This document shows positions 35,020 to 44,230 of a stretch of DNA of 64,000 nucleotides, one piece after another. Made by a program: the position numbers and the translations under genes. Under the pieces are notes generated by a model. That model saw only the letters and a program-made list of their open reading frames with translations, searched no databases and was not told the origin of the DNA. Each line of letters starts with the position of its first letter. Position 1 is the stretch's first letter. Source of the stretch: UBA8919 sp041658185. Lineage in GTDB: Bacteria; Elusimicrobiota; UBA8919. The stretch is from NCBI GenBank assembly GCA_041658185.1, contig JBBAAR010000005.1:62001-126000 (forward strand), read 5' to 3'.

Positions 35020-35858
35020 TAGTTTCAATAATCGGTGTCGGACTTATCGGCGGGTCTATAGGACTGGCACTAAAAAATTCAAAATTAAAAGTTAAAAAAG
35101 TTATTGGCATCGGAAGAAATCTTAAGCGGCTTAAACTCGCCAAAAAAATCGGCGCTGTTGATGAAGTTACTATTGATATAAAAGAAGGTGTTAAGAATGC
35201 CGATATTGTTTTTGTCTGTCTTCCCGTCGGACTTATCGCTCAAACTATAAAAAATATTTTCCCGTATTGCAAAAAAGGCGCAATTATTACAGATGTAGGC
35301 AGTGTTAAACGACCAATCGTCAATGGTATCGAAAAATTTCTTAATACTTGTCACTTACAACTTAACATTAACTTTATCGGAGGGCATCCCATTGCCGGTT
35401 CGGAAAAAACATCGGTGAAATATGCTTCCAAAGATCTTTTTAAAAATGCGGTTGTCGTTCTTACGCCGACTAATAAAACCGATAAGAAATCTTTGGATAT
35501 AGTAAAAAAACTTTGGGAAAAAATGAAAGCAAAAGTAAAAATTATGCCTCCTGCCAGTCACGACAAAATTCTCTCTATGACGAGCCATCTGTCGCACGCC
35601 GTCGCATTCGCTTTGGTAAATTCGGCGGATAATTTTGAATTTGCCGGAAACGGTTTCAAAGATACAACCCGCATCGCATCTTCCGACCCGGAAATGTGGG
35701 CAGATATAATTTTTAATAACCGAACAAATGTTCGGACAGCGATTAGAAAATTCAAAAAAGAACTATCAAAAATTGAAAATGCGAAAACAAAAGAAGAACT
35801 CGCTAAAATTTTCAGAAAAGCCAAAGAGAAAAGAGATTACTATGTTCATAAAAGGTGA
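35016..35858 (+). CDS. tyrA: Prephenate dehydrogenase
   Basis: 280 residues. NAD-binding Rossmann start IVSIIGVGLIGGSIGLALK; substrate region GGHPIAGSEKTSVKYASKDLF; MTSHLSHAVAFALV. It oxidises prephenate to hydroxyphenylpyruvate. The segment before IGGHPIAG (FLNTCHLQLNINF, DNA 35347-35374) is unusually long and made of related words (cacttacaacttaacattaact), like the inserts in ispG and ddl. The gene end overlaps the aroA start by 17 bases. Confidence 0.94.
   Translation: MIVSIIGVGLIGGSIGLALKNSKLKVKKVIGIGRNLKRLKLAKKIGAVDEVTIDIKEGVKNADIVFVCLPVGLIAQTIKNIFPYCKKGAIITDVGSVKRPIVNGIEKFLNTCHLQLNINFIGGHPIAGSEKTSVKYASKDLFKNAVVVLTPTNKTDKKSLDIVKKLWEKMKAKVKIMPPASHDKILSMTSHLSHAVAFALVNSADNFEFAGNGFKDTTRIASSDPEMWADIIFNNRTNVRTAIRKFKKELSKIENAKTKEELAKIFRKAKEKRDYYVHKR
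35347..35374 (+). repeat. In-frame low-complexity stretch in tyrA
   Basis: Related words cttgtcactta, caacttaac, attaactt are read in frame just before the conserved GGHPIAGSEK motif. Less regular than the ddl tandem, so only a possible member of the same class. Confidence 0.4.
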
Positions 35859-37092
35859 AATAGAAGTCGCACCGGACAAATCAATATCACATCGGGCATT
35901 GATGATTTCCGCAATTGCAGAAGGCACTTCCCGTATAAAAAATTTCTTAAAAGCGGACGACTGTATTTCCACAATGAATTGCCTTAAAAAACTCAGCGTA
36001 GATATTGCCGAAAAAGACGGCGAAATTATTGTTAAAGGTCGCGGTCTAAAATTAAAAAAACCTTCCGGTGTTTTGGATGCGGGTAATTCCGGGACGACTG
36101 TCCGGCTTTTATCGGGAATTTTAGCAGGACAAAATTTTACAACTAAAATTATAGGGGACGAATCACTTTCAAAAAGACCGATGAAAAGAATCATTGAGCC
36201 GCTTGAAAAAATGGGCGCAAAAATAAAATCTAACAACGGCTATTTGCCGATTGAAATTGAAGTCGGCAATTTAAAGCCGGTAAATTACGATTCAAAAATA
36301 TCTTCCGCACAGGTGAAATCCTGTGTTTTATTTGCCGGGCTTTATGCCGATGGTATTACAAGTTTTACAGAACCTGAAAAATCCCGTGACCACACGGAAA
36401 GAATGCTGAAAAGTTTTGGTGCGAAAATAGAAGTTAATAAAAATACAGTTTCAATAAACGGTATTGCAAAACTTCATCCTTCCGATGTTTTTATCCCGGG
36501 CGACATTTCTTCAGCAGCATTTTTTATGGTTGCAGCAACGATAGTCAAGAATTCAGAATTAAAAATAAAAAATGTCGGTGTAAATCCGACGAGAACAGGT
36601 ATTATTGATGTATTAAAAAGAATGGGTGCGAAAATTGAAATTGAAAATAAGAGGGAAATTGCAGGCGAGGTGATTGCCGATATAGTTGTAAAATCATCCG
36701 AATTGAAATCAACAAACATTGAACGAAGTGAAATACCGCTTTTAATTGACGAGATACCGATAATTGCTGTGACTGCGACGCAGGCGGAAGGAATTACAAA
36801 AATTACGGGTGCAAAAGAATTGAGAGTAAAAGAAACCGACCGCTTGAAAGCGATGTCATCGGAATTAAGAAAAATGGGTGCAGATATACAGGAACTTGAA
36901 GACGGCTTGATAATAAAAGGCCCGACGAAATTAAAAGGTGCCAAAGTTGATTCTTACAAAGACCACCGGATTGCGATGTCATTAGCCATCGCTTCACTCA
37001 TTGCCGAAGGAAACACAGAAATTACGGATAAAGAGTGTGTAAATATTTCATTTCCGGAGTTTTGGAGTTTATTCAAAAAAATTAAACAATGA
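35842..37092 (+). CDS. aroA: 3-phosphoshikimate 1-carboxyvinyltransferase (EPSP synthase)
   Basis: 416 residues from ATG 35842 (MFIKGEIEVAPDKSISHRALM); the longer reading frame upstream lies inside tyrA. Motifs: DNSGTTVR-type LDAGNSGTTVRLLSGIL, SSAQVKSCVLFAGLYADG, PGDISSAAFFMVAA, KETDRLKAMSSELRKMG and KDHRIAMSLAIASLI. It joins shikimate 3-phosphate and PEP. Direct overlap with cmk follows the widespread aroA-cmk-(plsC)-ispH-rpsA order. Confidence 0.96.
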   Translation: MFIKGEIEVAPDKSISHRALMISAIAEGTSRIKNFLKADDCISTMNCLKKLSVDIAEKDGEIIVKGRGLKLKKPSGVLDAGNSGTTVRLLSGILAGQNFTTKIIGDESLSKRPMKRIIEPLEKMGAKIKSNNGYLPIEIEVGNLKPVNYDSKISSAQVKSCVLFAGLYADGITSFTEPEKSRDHTERMLKSFGAKIEVNKNTVSINGIAKLHPSDVFIPGDISSAAFFMVAATIVKNSELKIKNVGVNPTRTGIIDVLKRMGAKIEIENKREIAGEVIADIVVKSSELKSTNIERSEIPLLIDEIPIIAVTATQAEGITKITGAKELRVKETDRLKAMSSELRKMGADIQELEDGLIIKGPTKLKGAKVDSYKDHRIAMSLAIASLIAEGNTEITDKECVNISFPEFWSLFKKIKQ

Positions 37093-37763
37093 GAAAAAAA
37101 CCGGTTGTTGCGATTGATGGGCCTGCGGGCGCAGGGAAATCAACGATAGCAAAAATCGTTGCCAGAGAACTTGGCTATCTTTATATTGATACGGGTGCTA
37201 TGTACCGTGCTATAACATGGAAAGTGATGGCTAATAAAATTGACCTGCGGGCTGAAAGAAAAATCGTTGAAATGTCAAAGAAAACCGGCATTAAACTTGT
37301 CCAGTCGGATGATAAACTTAAAATTTTTGTAGACGGCAAAAATGTTTCCGAAAAAATCCGCTCCGAAAATGTCACAAAAAACACAAATACGATTGCGGCG
37401 ATTCAAGGGGTTAGAAAAATTTTAAGAGATAAGCAGCGGCTTCTTGGCAGAAACGGCGAGGTCGTTATGGAAGGAAGAGACATTGGAACAGCTGTTTTTC
37501 CCGATGCAGAAAAGAAGTTTTATCTTGACGCAAAACCAAAGGAACGGGCAGTAAGACGTTGGAAAGAACTTAAAGCAAAAGGCAAAAAAGTTTCGTTAAA
37601 AAAAATTGCCGAAGCAATAAGAAAAAGGGACTATCGCGACAGGCACAGGGGAATTAGTCCGCTTAAGAAAGCAAGGGATGCTATCGTTATAGATTCAACA
37701 TTTTTGACGCAAAAACTGGTTGCGCGAAAAATACTTGAAAACATCAGGGAATCCGATAGATGA
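37089..37763 (+). CDS. cmk: Cytidylate kinase
   Basis: 224 residues. P-loop VAIDGPAGAGKSTIAKIVA, YIDTGAMYRAITWKVM, MEGRDIGTAVFPDAEKKFYLDA and RDYRDRHRGISPLKKARDAIVIDST. It phosphorylates CMP and dCMP. It overlaps both aroA and plsC by 4 bases. Confidence 0.96.
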   Translation: MRKKPVVAIDGPAGAGKSTIAKIVARELGYLYIDTGAMYRAITWKVMANKIDLRAERKIVEMSKKTGIKLVQSDDKLKIFVDGKNVSEKIRSENVTKNTNTIAAIQGVRKILRDKQRLLGRNGEVVMEGRDIGTAVFPDAEKKFYLDAKPKERAVRRWKELKAKGKKVSLKKIAEAIRKRDYRDRHRGISPLKKARDAIVIDSTFLTQKLVARKILENIRESDR

Positions 37764-38338
37764 TATATTGGCTGAGCTGGTTAATTTCAAAAATAATTTT
37801 TAGCACAGTTTATCGTCGGGAAATAACCGGTTTGGAAAATTTGCCTAAAAACGGTCCGTATATTTTAGCCGCAAATCATCAAAGTTATGCCGACCCGCCC
37901 CTTGTGGGAAGTTGCATAAAGAAAAAAATATATTATATTGCAAAAAAGGAACTTTTTAGAATTCCTGTTTTCGGCTGGTTTATAAAAAAAATGAATGCGT
38001 TCCCGGTTGACAGGGAAGTCGCCGACGCAGGAGCATTAAAAAATGCATTAAAGATTTTACAGTCGGGAAATATACTTTTGGTTTTTCCCGAAGGGACACG
38101 ATATAAACCGGGAAAAATCAGAAAATTAAAAAACGGTGCGGCGATGCTGTCAGTTGCTTCAAATTCGCCGGTTGTTCCTGTTGCCATAGTAAATTCCGAC
38201 AAGTTAATAAGTTTAAAAAAATTGAAGGTAAAATTCGGCGTTCCGATGAGATTTAATTCCGACGAAGATTACTATGCCGTTACAAATAAAATTATGTCGG
38301 AGATAGAAAAGTTGAAAAATGAAGATATTAATCGCTAA
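37760..38338 (+). CDS. plsC: 1-acyl-glycerol-3-phosphate acyltransferase
   Basis: 192 residues. Acyltransferase motifs: I NHQSYADPPLVG, II around FGWFIKKMNAFPVDREV, III FPEGTRYKPGKI, IV VPVAIVN. N-terminal hydrophobic segment near 5-17. It acylates lysophosphatidate to phosphatidate, the substrate of CdsA. Overlaps ispH by 20 bases. Confidence 0.94.
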   Translation: MIYWLSWLISKIIFSTVYRREITGLENLPKNGPYILAANHQSYADPPLVGSCIKKKIYYIAKKELFRIPVFGWFIKKMNAFPVDREVADAGALKNALKILQSGNILLVFPEGTRYKPGKIRKLKNGAAMLSVASNSPVVPVAIVNSDKLISLKKLKVKFGVPMRFNSDEDYYAVTNKIMSEIEKLKNEDINR

Positions 38339-39188
38339 AAATTCAGGTTTTTGTTTCGGCGTACGTCGTGCTATAGATATTGCTTTGGGCGTCTCAAAAA
38401 AATCCGGCAGTGTCTACACTATCGGGCCAATAATTCATAACCCGCAGGTGGTTGAGGAACTTGAAAACAAAGGTGTAAAAGTCATTCAGAAATTGTCGGA
38501 CATAAAAACCGGAAGCATAATAATCCGCGCCCATGGCGTCCCGAAAAATATTTTTGATGAAGCAAAAGCGAAAGGAATAAAGGTATTGGATGCCACTTGC
38601 CCGTTTGTTACGAGGTCCAAAAATTATGCCGAAAAACTTACAAAAGAGGGTTATAAAATTATTATAATAGGAAATCCGAATCATCCGGAAATAAAATATA
38701 TTTTTTCGTATCTGCCGAAGAATACCGTTATATTGAAAACAAACGAAGACATAAAAAAACTGAAATTTTTTCCGAAAATAGGCATTATTACACAAACAAC
38801 TCAATCGCCGGAAAACTTTATAAAAATTGCTGCCGGTCTTCTTGGTTATTCAAACGAGTTTAAAATATTCAACACTATTTGTCCGGACGCTATAAACAGG
38901 CAGAAGGAAACAATGAAAATGGCAGGGAAGTGCGACGTTATGTTTGTCATCGGAGGAAAAAATTCCGCCAATACAAAACGGCTTGCCGCCATTTCAAAGA
39001 AAATCCGAAAAAAAACTTATCACATTGAAACGGCGCAAGATTTGAAAAACGAATGGTTGGAAAATGTTAAATGCATCGGAATTGTCGCAGGCGCTTCAAC
39101 GCCGGATTGGATAATAAAAGAAGCAATAGGAATTATAAAAAAACCAGGCAATATAAATTGCCGCGAAAAAAGGAGGATAGGAAAGTAG
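38319..39188 (+). CDS. ispH: 4-hydroxy-3-methylbut-2-enyl diphosphate reductase (IspH)
   Basis: 289 residues. The three Fe-S cysteines are visible in NSGFCFGVRRAID, DATCPFVTRSKNY and NTICPDAINRQKE. Substrate histidines lie in GPIIHNPQVV and IRAHGVPKNI. GIVAGASTPDWIIKEAI marks the end. It performs the last MEP-pathway step, giving IPP and DMAPP. In some bacteria ispH is fused to rpsA; here the two are separate genes, one base apart. Confidence 0.96.
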   Translation: MKILIAKNSGFCFGVRRAIDIALGVSKKSGSVYTIGPIIHNPQVVEELENKGVKVIQKLSDIKTGSIIIRAHGVPKNIFDEAKAKGIKVLDATCPFVTRSKNYAEKLTKEGYKIIIIGNPNHPEIKYIFSYLPKNTVILKTNEDIKKLKFFPKIGIITQTTQSPENFIKIAAGLLGYSNEFKIFNTICPDAINRQKETMKMAGKCDVMFVIGGKNSANTKRLAAISKKIRKKTYHIETAQDLKNEWLENVKCIGIVAGASTPDWIIKEAIGIIKKPGNINCREKRRIGK

Positions 39189-39189
39189 T

Positions 39190-40551
39190 ATGGAAGAGAT
39201 GATGATGGATAAGATGCCCGATATTCAGGAACTGAAACCGGGTCAGATTGTGAAGGCAAAAGTTATCGCAGTTATGAACGGACAGGTAGTTGTGGACTTG
39301 GGTTTAAAAAGGGACGGTTTTGTGAGTGTCGTTGATTTTCAAACATTGCCGGAAATCGGCGCCGAGATAGATATATTTATAAGCCGTCTGGATTCACGGG
39401 ACGGGTCCCCGGTTATTTCTTACACAAAGGCAAAAGATATTATGGTATGGAAAAATGCCGATGAAAATTTTAAATCAAAAAAAACGCTTCGGGGTAAAAT
39501 AACCAAAAAAATAAAAGGCGGCTACGAGGTGGATGCGGAAGGTATCCCTGCTTTCATGCCTTCTTCCCAACTGTCAAAAAAATATTCTTCAAAACCGGTC
39601 GGGATGACCATTGATGTAAAAATCACAGAGTTTGACAGAAAAAACAAAAATGTTGTCGTATCAAATAAAATCGTAGAAAAGGAAAAAAATGAACTTGAAA
39701 AACAAAAAGTGCTTTCTTCAATTAAAGAAGGCGACATCATAAAAGGTAAAATTGCAACTATTACTGCCTTCGGGATTTTTGTGGATGTCGGCGGTATTGA
39801 CGGACTTCTTCACATTAATGATGTTTCGTATAAACGGATTGAAAATCTTTCTGAAATATACAAACCCGGCGAGGAACTCACGGTTAAGGTATTGAAATTC
39901 GACTCAAAGGAAAACAAAATTGCGCTCGGCTTAAAACAACTTCAAAAAAATCCATGGGACGATGTTGAAAAAAACTACAAACCGGGAATGAAGGTGAAAG
40001 GTAAAATAACATCGCTTACTTCGTTCGGCGCTTTTGTTATGCTGGAGGACGGTGTGGAAGGTCTAATTCATGTTTCCGATATTTCATGGACGGAAAGAAT
40101 AGCCCATCCGAAAGATGTTTTTGAGGGCGGACAGGAAATTGAGGCGATTGTAATTGATTCCAGCCAAGATAAGCAAAAAGTTTCGCTGAGTTACAAGGCG
40201 CTTTTTGAGAATCCTTTTGATAAGTATGAAACAGGGAAAGTAGTCCAGGGACATATAATAAAATTGATGGATTTCGGCTGCATCGCGCAACTTGAACAGA
40301 ATATCCACGGGTTTATCCATGTATCTGAAATTTCCAAAACCCGAATTGACAAGCCGTCGGATGTGCTTACCGTCGGCGAGGATGTCAAAGGCATTATTGT
40401 CAAAGTGGACAAATCAAAAAAACGGATAGAATTGTCTCTTAAGCAATATGAAAAAGAACAGGATGAACAGGATATAAAGGGTTTTCTCAATTCGCAGGAG
40501 ACAAAAATTAAATTTGCAGATTTGATAGAGGAAGACGAATCAAACAGATAA
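39190..40551 (+). CDS. rpsA: 30S ribosomal protein S1 (bS1), five S1 domains
   Basis: 453 residues with about five S1 repeats, at ~15-80, 98-165, 182-252, 269-337 and 354-420. The last three are the most canonical (GDIIKGKIATITAFGIFVDVGGIDGLLHINDVS; KVKGKITSLTSFGAFVMLEDGVEGLIHVSDISW). E. coli S1 has six. It binds mRNA and helps initiation on structured messages. Several genes in this window lack strong Shine-Dalgarno sites, where S1 would matter. Confidence 0.93.
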   Translation: MEEMMMDKMPDIQELKPGQIVKAKVIAVMNGQVVVDLGLKRDGFVSVVDFQTLPEIGAEIDIFISRLDSRDGSPVISYTKAKDIMVWKNADENFKSKKTLRGKITKKIKGGYEVDAEGIPAFMPSSQLSKKYSSKPVGMTIDVKITEFDRKNKNVVVSNKIVEKEKNELEKQKVLSSIKEGDIIKGKIATITAFGIFVDVGGIDGLLHINDVSYKRIENLSEIYKPGEELTVKVLKFDSKENKIALGLKQLQKNPWDDVEKNYKPGMKVKGKITSLTSFGAFVMLEDGVEGLIHVSDISWTERIAHPKDVFEGGQEIEAIVIDSSQDKQKVSLSYKALFENPFDKYETGKVVQGHIIKLMDFGCIAQLEQNIHGFIHVSEISKTRIDKPSDVLTVGEDVKGIIVKVDKSKKRIELSLKQYEKEQDEQDIKGFLNSQETKIKFADLIEEDESNR

Positions 40552-40568
40552 AAGAAGAATGAACAAAG

Positions 40569-41396
40569 ATGAAAAAATTTCTATCGTATCTTTTTGTGTT
40601 TTTAATAATTGCTTCTTCCGTTTTTTTGACTTTTCACAAAAAAGAGGAATTTCTTAAAAGTTCCACACAATACTTGCCAGTTGAAAAACTCAACAAAATT
40701 ATAATTAATGCCCGTGCACGAATTGAAGAAAATCCGGAAGATATTTTTTCTTATATTGAAGGCGGAGTCGCCCTCTATCAGAAAGGCAGAGATTATTATC
40801 CTGAAGCGGTCAACCTGATGCAGAAAGCGATTAAATTAGGTGCCGCGGATATAAGAATATTTTTTTATCTCGCAATTATGTATGACGAACTTAATCTTTC
40901 TGAAAAGGCATTTAGTTATTACGAAAAATTTTTAAGAAACCGGCCGCAGGATTTTTATATGCGTCTGCGATACGGCAATCTTTTTTTTCATCTGAACATG
41001 TATCAATCCGCCTCGGAACAGTATGAGACAGCGTTGTCAATTGAGCCTAAAAATCAAACGGCGATGATAAATCTTGCACTGTCTTACAAAGCGAGGGATA
41101 TGTATGATGAGGCGTTGGAAAAATTCAAACTGGCACAGACGGTAAACCCGGTTCTTCCTCCGGAAATTTTGATAAAAATAGCAGAGACATACTTAATAAA
41201 AAAAGATTTTATATCCGCCGAAACATATTACAAGAAAGTGATTGAAAAAAAACCGAATTCCGCACCCGCACTTTTTGGTTTGGGCGAAACATATCTTAAT
41301 ATGAACAAAAAACCGGAAGCAAAAAATTGTTTCCAAAAAGTTCTATCAATCGAGCCGAATAATCTTGAAGCAAAAAAATATCTTTCAATAAAATGA
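40569..41396 (+). CDS. Membrane-anchored TPR protein
   Basis: 275 residues. One N-terminal hydrophobic helix (about 3-20) and then about six TPRs (for example SYKARDMYDEALEKFKLAQTVNP and GETYLNMNKKPEAKNCFQKVLSIEPNN). Function is probably scaffolding at the periplasmic side. It overlaps by 4 bases the metalloprotease/propeller/barrel gene, so the two products may work together at the envelope. Confidence 0.8.
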   Translation: MKKFLSYLFVFLIIASSVFLTFHKKEEFLKSSTQYLPVEKLNKIIINARARIEENPEDIFSYIEGGVALYQKGRDYYPEAVNLMQKAIKLGAADIRIFFYLAIMYDELNLSEKAFSYYEKFLRNRPQDFYMRLRYGNLFFHLNMYQSASEQYETALSIEPKNQTAMINLALSYKARDMYDEALEKFKLAQTVNPVLPPEILIKIAETYLIKKDFISAETYYKKVIEKKPNSAPALFGLGETYLNMNKKPEAKNCFQKVLSIEPNNLEAKKYLSIK

Positions 41397-44188
41397 GAAA
41401 TAAAATCAGTCTGAAGTTAATGTCGGTGTTTATTATGTTGTTGATATTGGACATTGGACATCGGACATCGGACTGTCTTTATGGTGAAAACAAAGTCATA
41501 ACCGATGTGAAAAAATGGGAATACATTGAGACGGAGCACTTCAAAATATATCATTACTCCGAGTGTAAAGAACTTTTGCCGGTTATTTCGGAAATATTGG
41601 AAGATACATTTAACAACACGACCCGTTTTTACGAATACCGTCCTTCAAAAAAAATTCCGTTTTTTATTTACAGAAATCATAACGAGTTTGAACAGACGAA
41701 TATAGTTGACGTCGGCGAAGGCACCGGCGGAGTAACTGAGGCGTTTAAAAACAGGTTTATCGTATATAACGACGGCGGAGTTCGATGGCTGAGAAATGTG
41801 ATCCCGCATGAATTCACACACGTTATGCAGTTCACAGTTCTTTATGAAGAATCTTCGCTTCTTAAAGCACTGCGTTTGGCGCGGGGGATTTTTATTCCTT
41901 TATGGATGATGGAAGGAATGGCTGAATACAATACCGTTGATATAGATGCTACTACGAGGGAAATGGTTATCAAGGATATGATTTCAAATAAAAATGTAAT
42001 ATCACTGAAAAATTTAAGCACTTTTAATCATCTGAAACCGCACCAGATAACGCCCGCATATAAACTTTCCGAGACGGCATATCATTTTTTGGTTGATGAA
42101 TATGGTCCCGACAAACCGCAGAAAATTCTTAAAGTATTGCGTGATAAACTTGATACAACCGCTGCCTTCACCGATACAGTAAATATCACACCCGGGTTAT
42201 TTATAAAAAAATGGGAGGAGTGGCTTTACGAAAAATACGAGGATAAAATAACCGGTTTTAAGGAAGCAAAGGATTACGGATTAAAACTGACGGAGGATAA
42301 CGGCGACAATATTCCGGATTTCAATACGAATCCCGCAGTATCTTGTGACGGTAAATCAATAGCGTACATTACCGACGATGACGGAACGAATAAAATCGTT
42401 GTTATGGAATTTGAAACTAAAAAGAAAAAAAATATTGCCGGAGGCAACAGTTCTGAAATAGATGTGATACATAATGAAAAAATCTCTTTTTCTCCGGACG
42501 GAAACATTCTGGCATTTTCCGGAGAAAAAACACAGAAAGATTACATTTACATTTACGATATTAAAAATGAAAAATTTTCAAAAATACCACTTGGTATTTT
42601 TGATGTAAAATCACCTTCCTTTTCACCCGATGGTAAAAAAATAATTTTTGTCGGAATGGAAAGGGCATATAACGATATTTATGAATTCAATTTTGAGGAT
42701 AACTCGGTGAAAAAAATAACTGATGACATAGAAAATCAGTTATCACCCTCCTATAGTCCCGACGGTAATTTTATTGCATTTTCACAGGAAGACCATGCAA
42801 CATATCAGAGCGATGTTTTTTTGTTTGAACTTAAAACTAAAATAAAGACCCGTCTTACAAATTTTCCGGGCAATGAGACAGAACCGATTTTTTCTGCGGA
42901 CGGTGAACAAATATTTTTTGTATCCGATGAAAAAGTAGGTTCTCCCGTTAACATTTATTCGGTTGAAATAAACAGCAAAGAAATTAAAAAATGTACAAAT
43001 TTGTTAACCGGTGCGTTTAATCCGTGTCCTAAACCCGACGGTAAAAGTTTGATATTTGTAAATTATAGAAATTTCAGGAAGGATATTTATCTTGCCGATA
43101 TTTCTCTGTTTGATAATGAAATATCAAAAATTAATCCGGAGAATATTCCGGTTGAATCATCAACGGAAAACAAATACTTGGTATCACCGATATTCCCGTA
43201 TCGTTTTAAGCCCTCGCTTGATGTTCTGGTGCCGTTCGTTATGTATCATTCGGAGTTTGGACTTTTTCTTGCGACATACTGGCAGGCATCGGAACTTTTA
43301 GGAAATCATCAAATATACAATCAACTTCTTTATTCTTCCGGCAGCGGTGATTTACAGTATGCCGTCGGGTATTCTTATCTGAAATGGCGGCCCCAGTTTA
43401 TTTTTTCTTCCATAGGGGAGAATTCAGAATATCTAACAACCTCAGAAGAGATATATAAAGAAAAAGAACACACTCAATCAATATCCGTAATTTATCCTTT
43501 GGACAGATTTAACCGTCTGGAAACGGCGGTCTCAACAAATAAATATACCGAAAAAAATAGCACCTTGGACGAATTGGTTGCCAACCAAAGAACAAACAGA
43601 TATTCGGTCGCCTACGATAGAAATACCATCACCGGCAAATATCTTTATGCACGGTTCGGTTCAAATTTGCGATTACTTTTCAGAAAGGCGTTTTTGGAAT
43701 ATGATGGTAATATAGAATATAAAGAATATGTATTGAGGTACGAAAAGTATTTTCCTGTTTTTTCCGAAAGTGCGGTTGTTTTGGGCAATCTTTTTGTTAC
43801 AAGCGATGGATTAAATAAAAGATATTTTCGTCTGCCTCTGCGCGGTTTTTCTCACGCGGATGATTTTCATATTTATAACCGTCTTATTGCAACGACCCTT
43901 GAATACAGATTTCCGATTTTAACCCTTGAAAATATCTGGCCCATATCAGATTTTTTTCTGAAATCAATAAATACATTTTTCTTTACCGATAATGGTTTTG
44001 GTTTTAATAATACAGAAGAATACCAAAACATTACAATTGACGAAATTAAAAACAGCGTCGGCAGCGGTGTTCGTTTCTATACTTTTTTGGCGGGGTATCT
44101 GTTACCCATTACGGTTGAGTATGCTAAAAGAACGAACGATTTCGGCGACAGATGGAGTTTTTCACTCGGCGTGTCGCTTGCTTATTGA
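41393..44188 (+). CDS. Metalloprotease - TolB-like propeller - outer-membrane barrel fusion
   Basis: 931 residues. A signal peptide is followed by a peptidase MA-like gluzincin region: H139-E-F-T-H143 in VIPHEFTHVMQF and the third ligand E178 in WMMEGMAEY. From ~290 to ~570 run PD40/TolB-like blades (SFSPDGNILAFSG, SPSFSPDGKKIIFVG, LSPSYSPDGNFIAFSQ). From ~600 to the end are alternating strands of a BamA/surface-antigen-type barrel, ending with an aromatic residue (SFSLGVSLAY) as outer-membrane proteins do. The likely layout is a barrel in the outer membrane with the propeller and protease in the periplasm. Substrate unknown. Confidence 0.85.
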   Translation: MRNKISLKLMSVFIMLLILDIGHRTSDCLYGENKVITDVKKWEYIETEHFKIYHYSECKELLPVISEILEDTFNNTTRFYEYRPSKKIPFFIYRNHNEFEQTNIVDVGEGTGGVTEAFKNRFIVYNDGGVRWLRNVIPHEFTHVMQFTVLYEESSLLKALRLARGIFIPLWMMEGMAEYNTVDIDATTREMVIKDMISNKNVISLKNLSTFNHLKPHQITPAYKLSETAYHFLVDEYGPDKPQKILKVLRDKLDTTAAFTDTVNITPGLFIKKWEEWLYEKYEDKITGFKEAKDYGLKLTEDNGDNIPDFNTNPAVSCDGKSIAYITDDDGTNKIVVMEFETKKKKNIAGGNSSEIDVIHNEKISFSPDGNILAFSGEKTQKDYIYIYDIKNEKFSKIPLGIFDVKSPSFSPDGKKIIFVGMERAYNDIYEFNFEDNSVKKITDDIENQLSPSYSPDGNFIAFSQEDHATYQSDVFLFELKTKIKTRLTNFPGNETEPIFSADGEQIFFVSDEKVGSPVNIYSVEINSKEIKKCTNLLTGAFNPCPKPDGKSLIFVNYRNFRKDIYLADISLFDNEISKINPENIPVESSTENKYLVSPIFPYRFKPSLDVLVPFVMYHSEFGLFLATYWQASELLGNHQIYNQLLYSSGSGDLQYAVGYSYLKWRPQFIFSSIGENSEYLTTSEEIYKEKEHTQSISVIYPLDRFNRLETAVSTNKYTEKNSTLDELVANQRTNRYSVAYDRNTITGKYLYARFGSNLRLLFRKAFLEYDGNIEYKEYVLRYEKYFPVFSESAVVLGNLFVTSDGLNKRYFRLPLRGFSHADDFHIYNRLIATTLEYRFPILTLENIWPISDFFLKSINTFFFTDNGFGFNNTEEYQNITIDEIKNSVGSGVRFYTFLAGYLLPITVEYAKRTNDFGDRWSFSLGVSLAY
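41447..41473 (+). repeat. ggacatY tandem in a signal-peptide coding stretch
   Basis: ttggacattggacatcggacatcggac-type words in tandem (read 41447-41473) encode LDIGHRTSD between the hydrophobic core and the mature protein. Same word style as other low-complexity inserts. Confidence 0.55.
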
Positions 44189-44230
44189 TTTATGTTCTCA
44201 AATTTTATAAAATCTCACAGCAAATAATTT

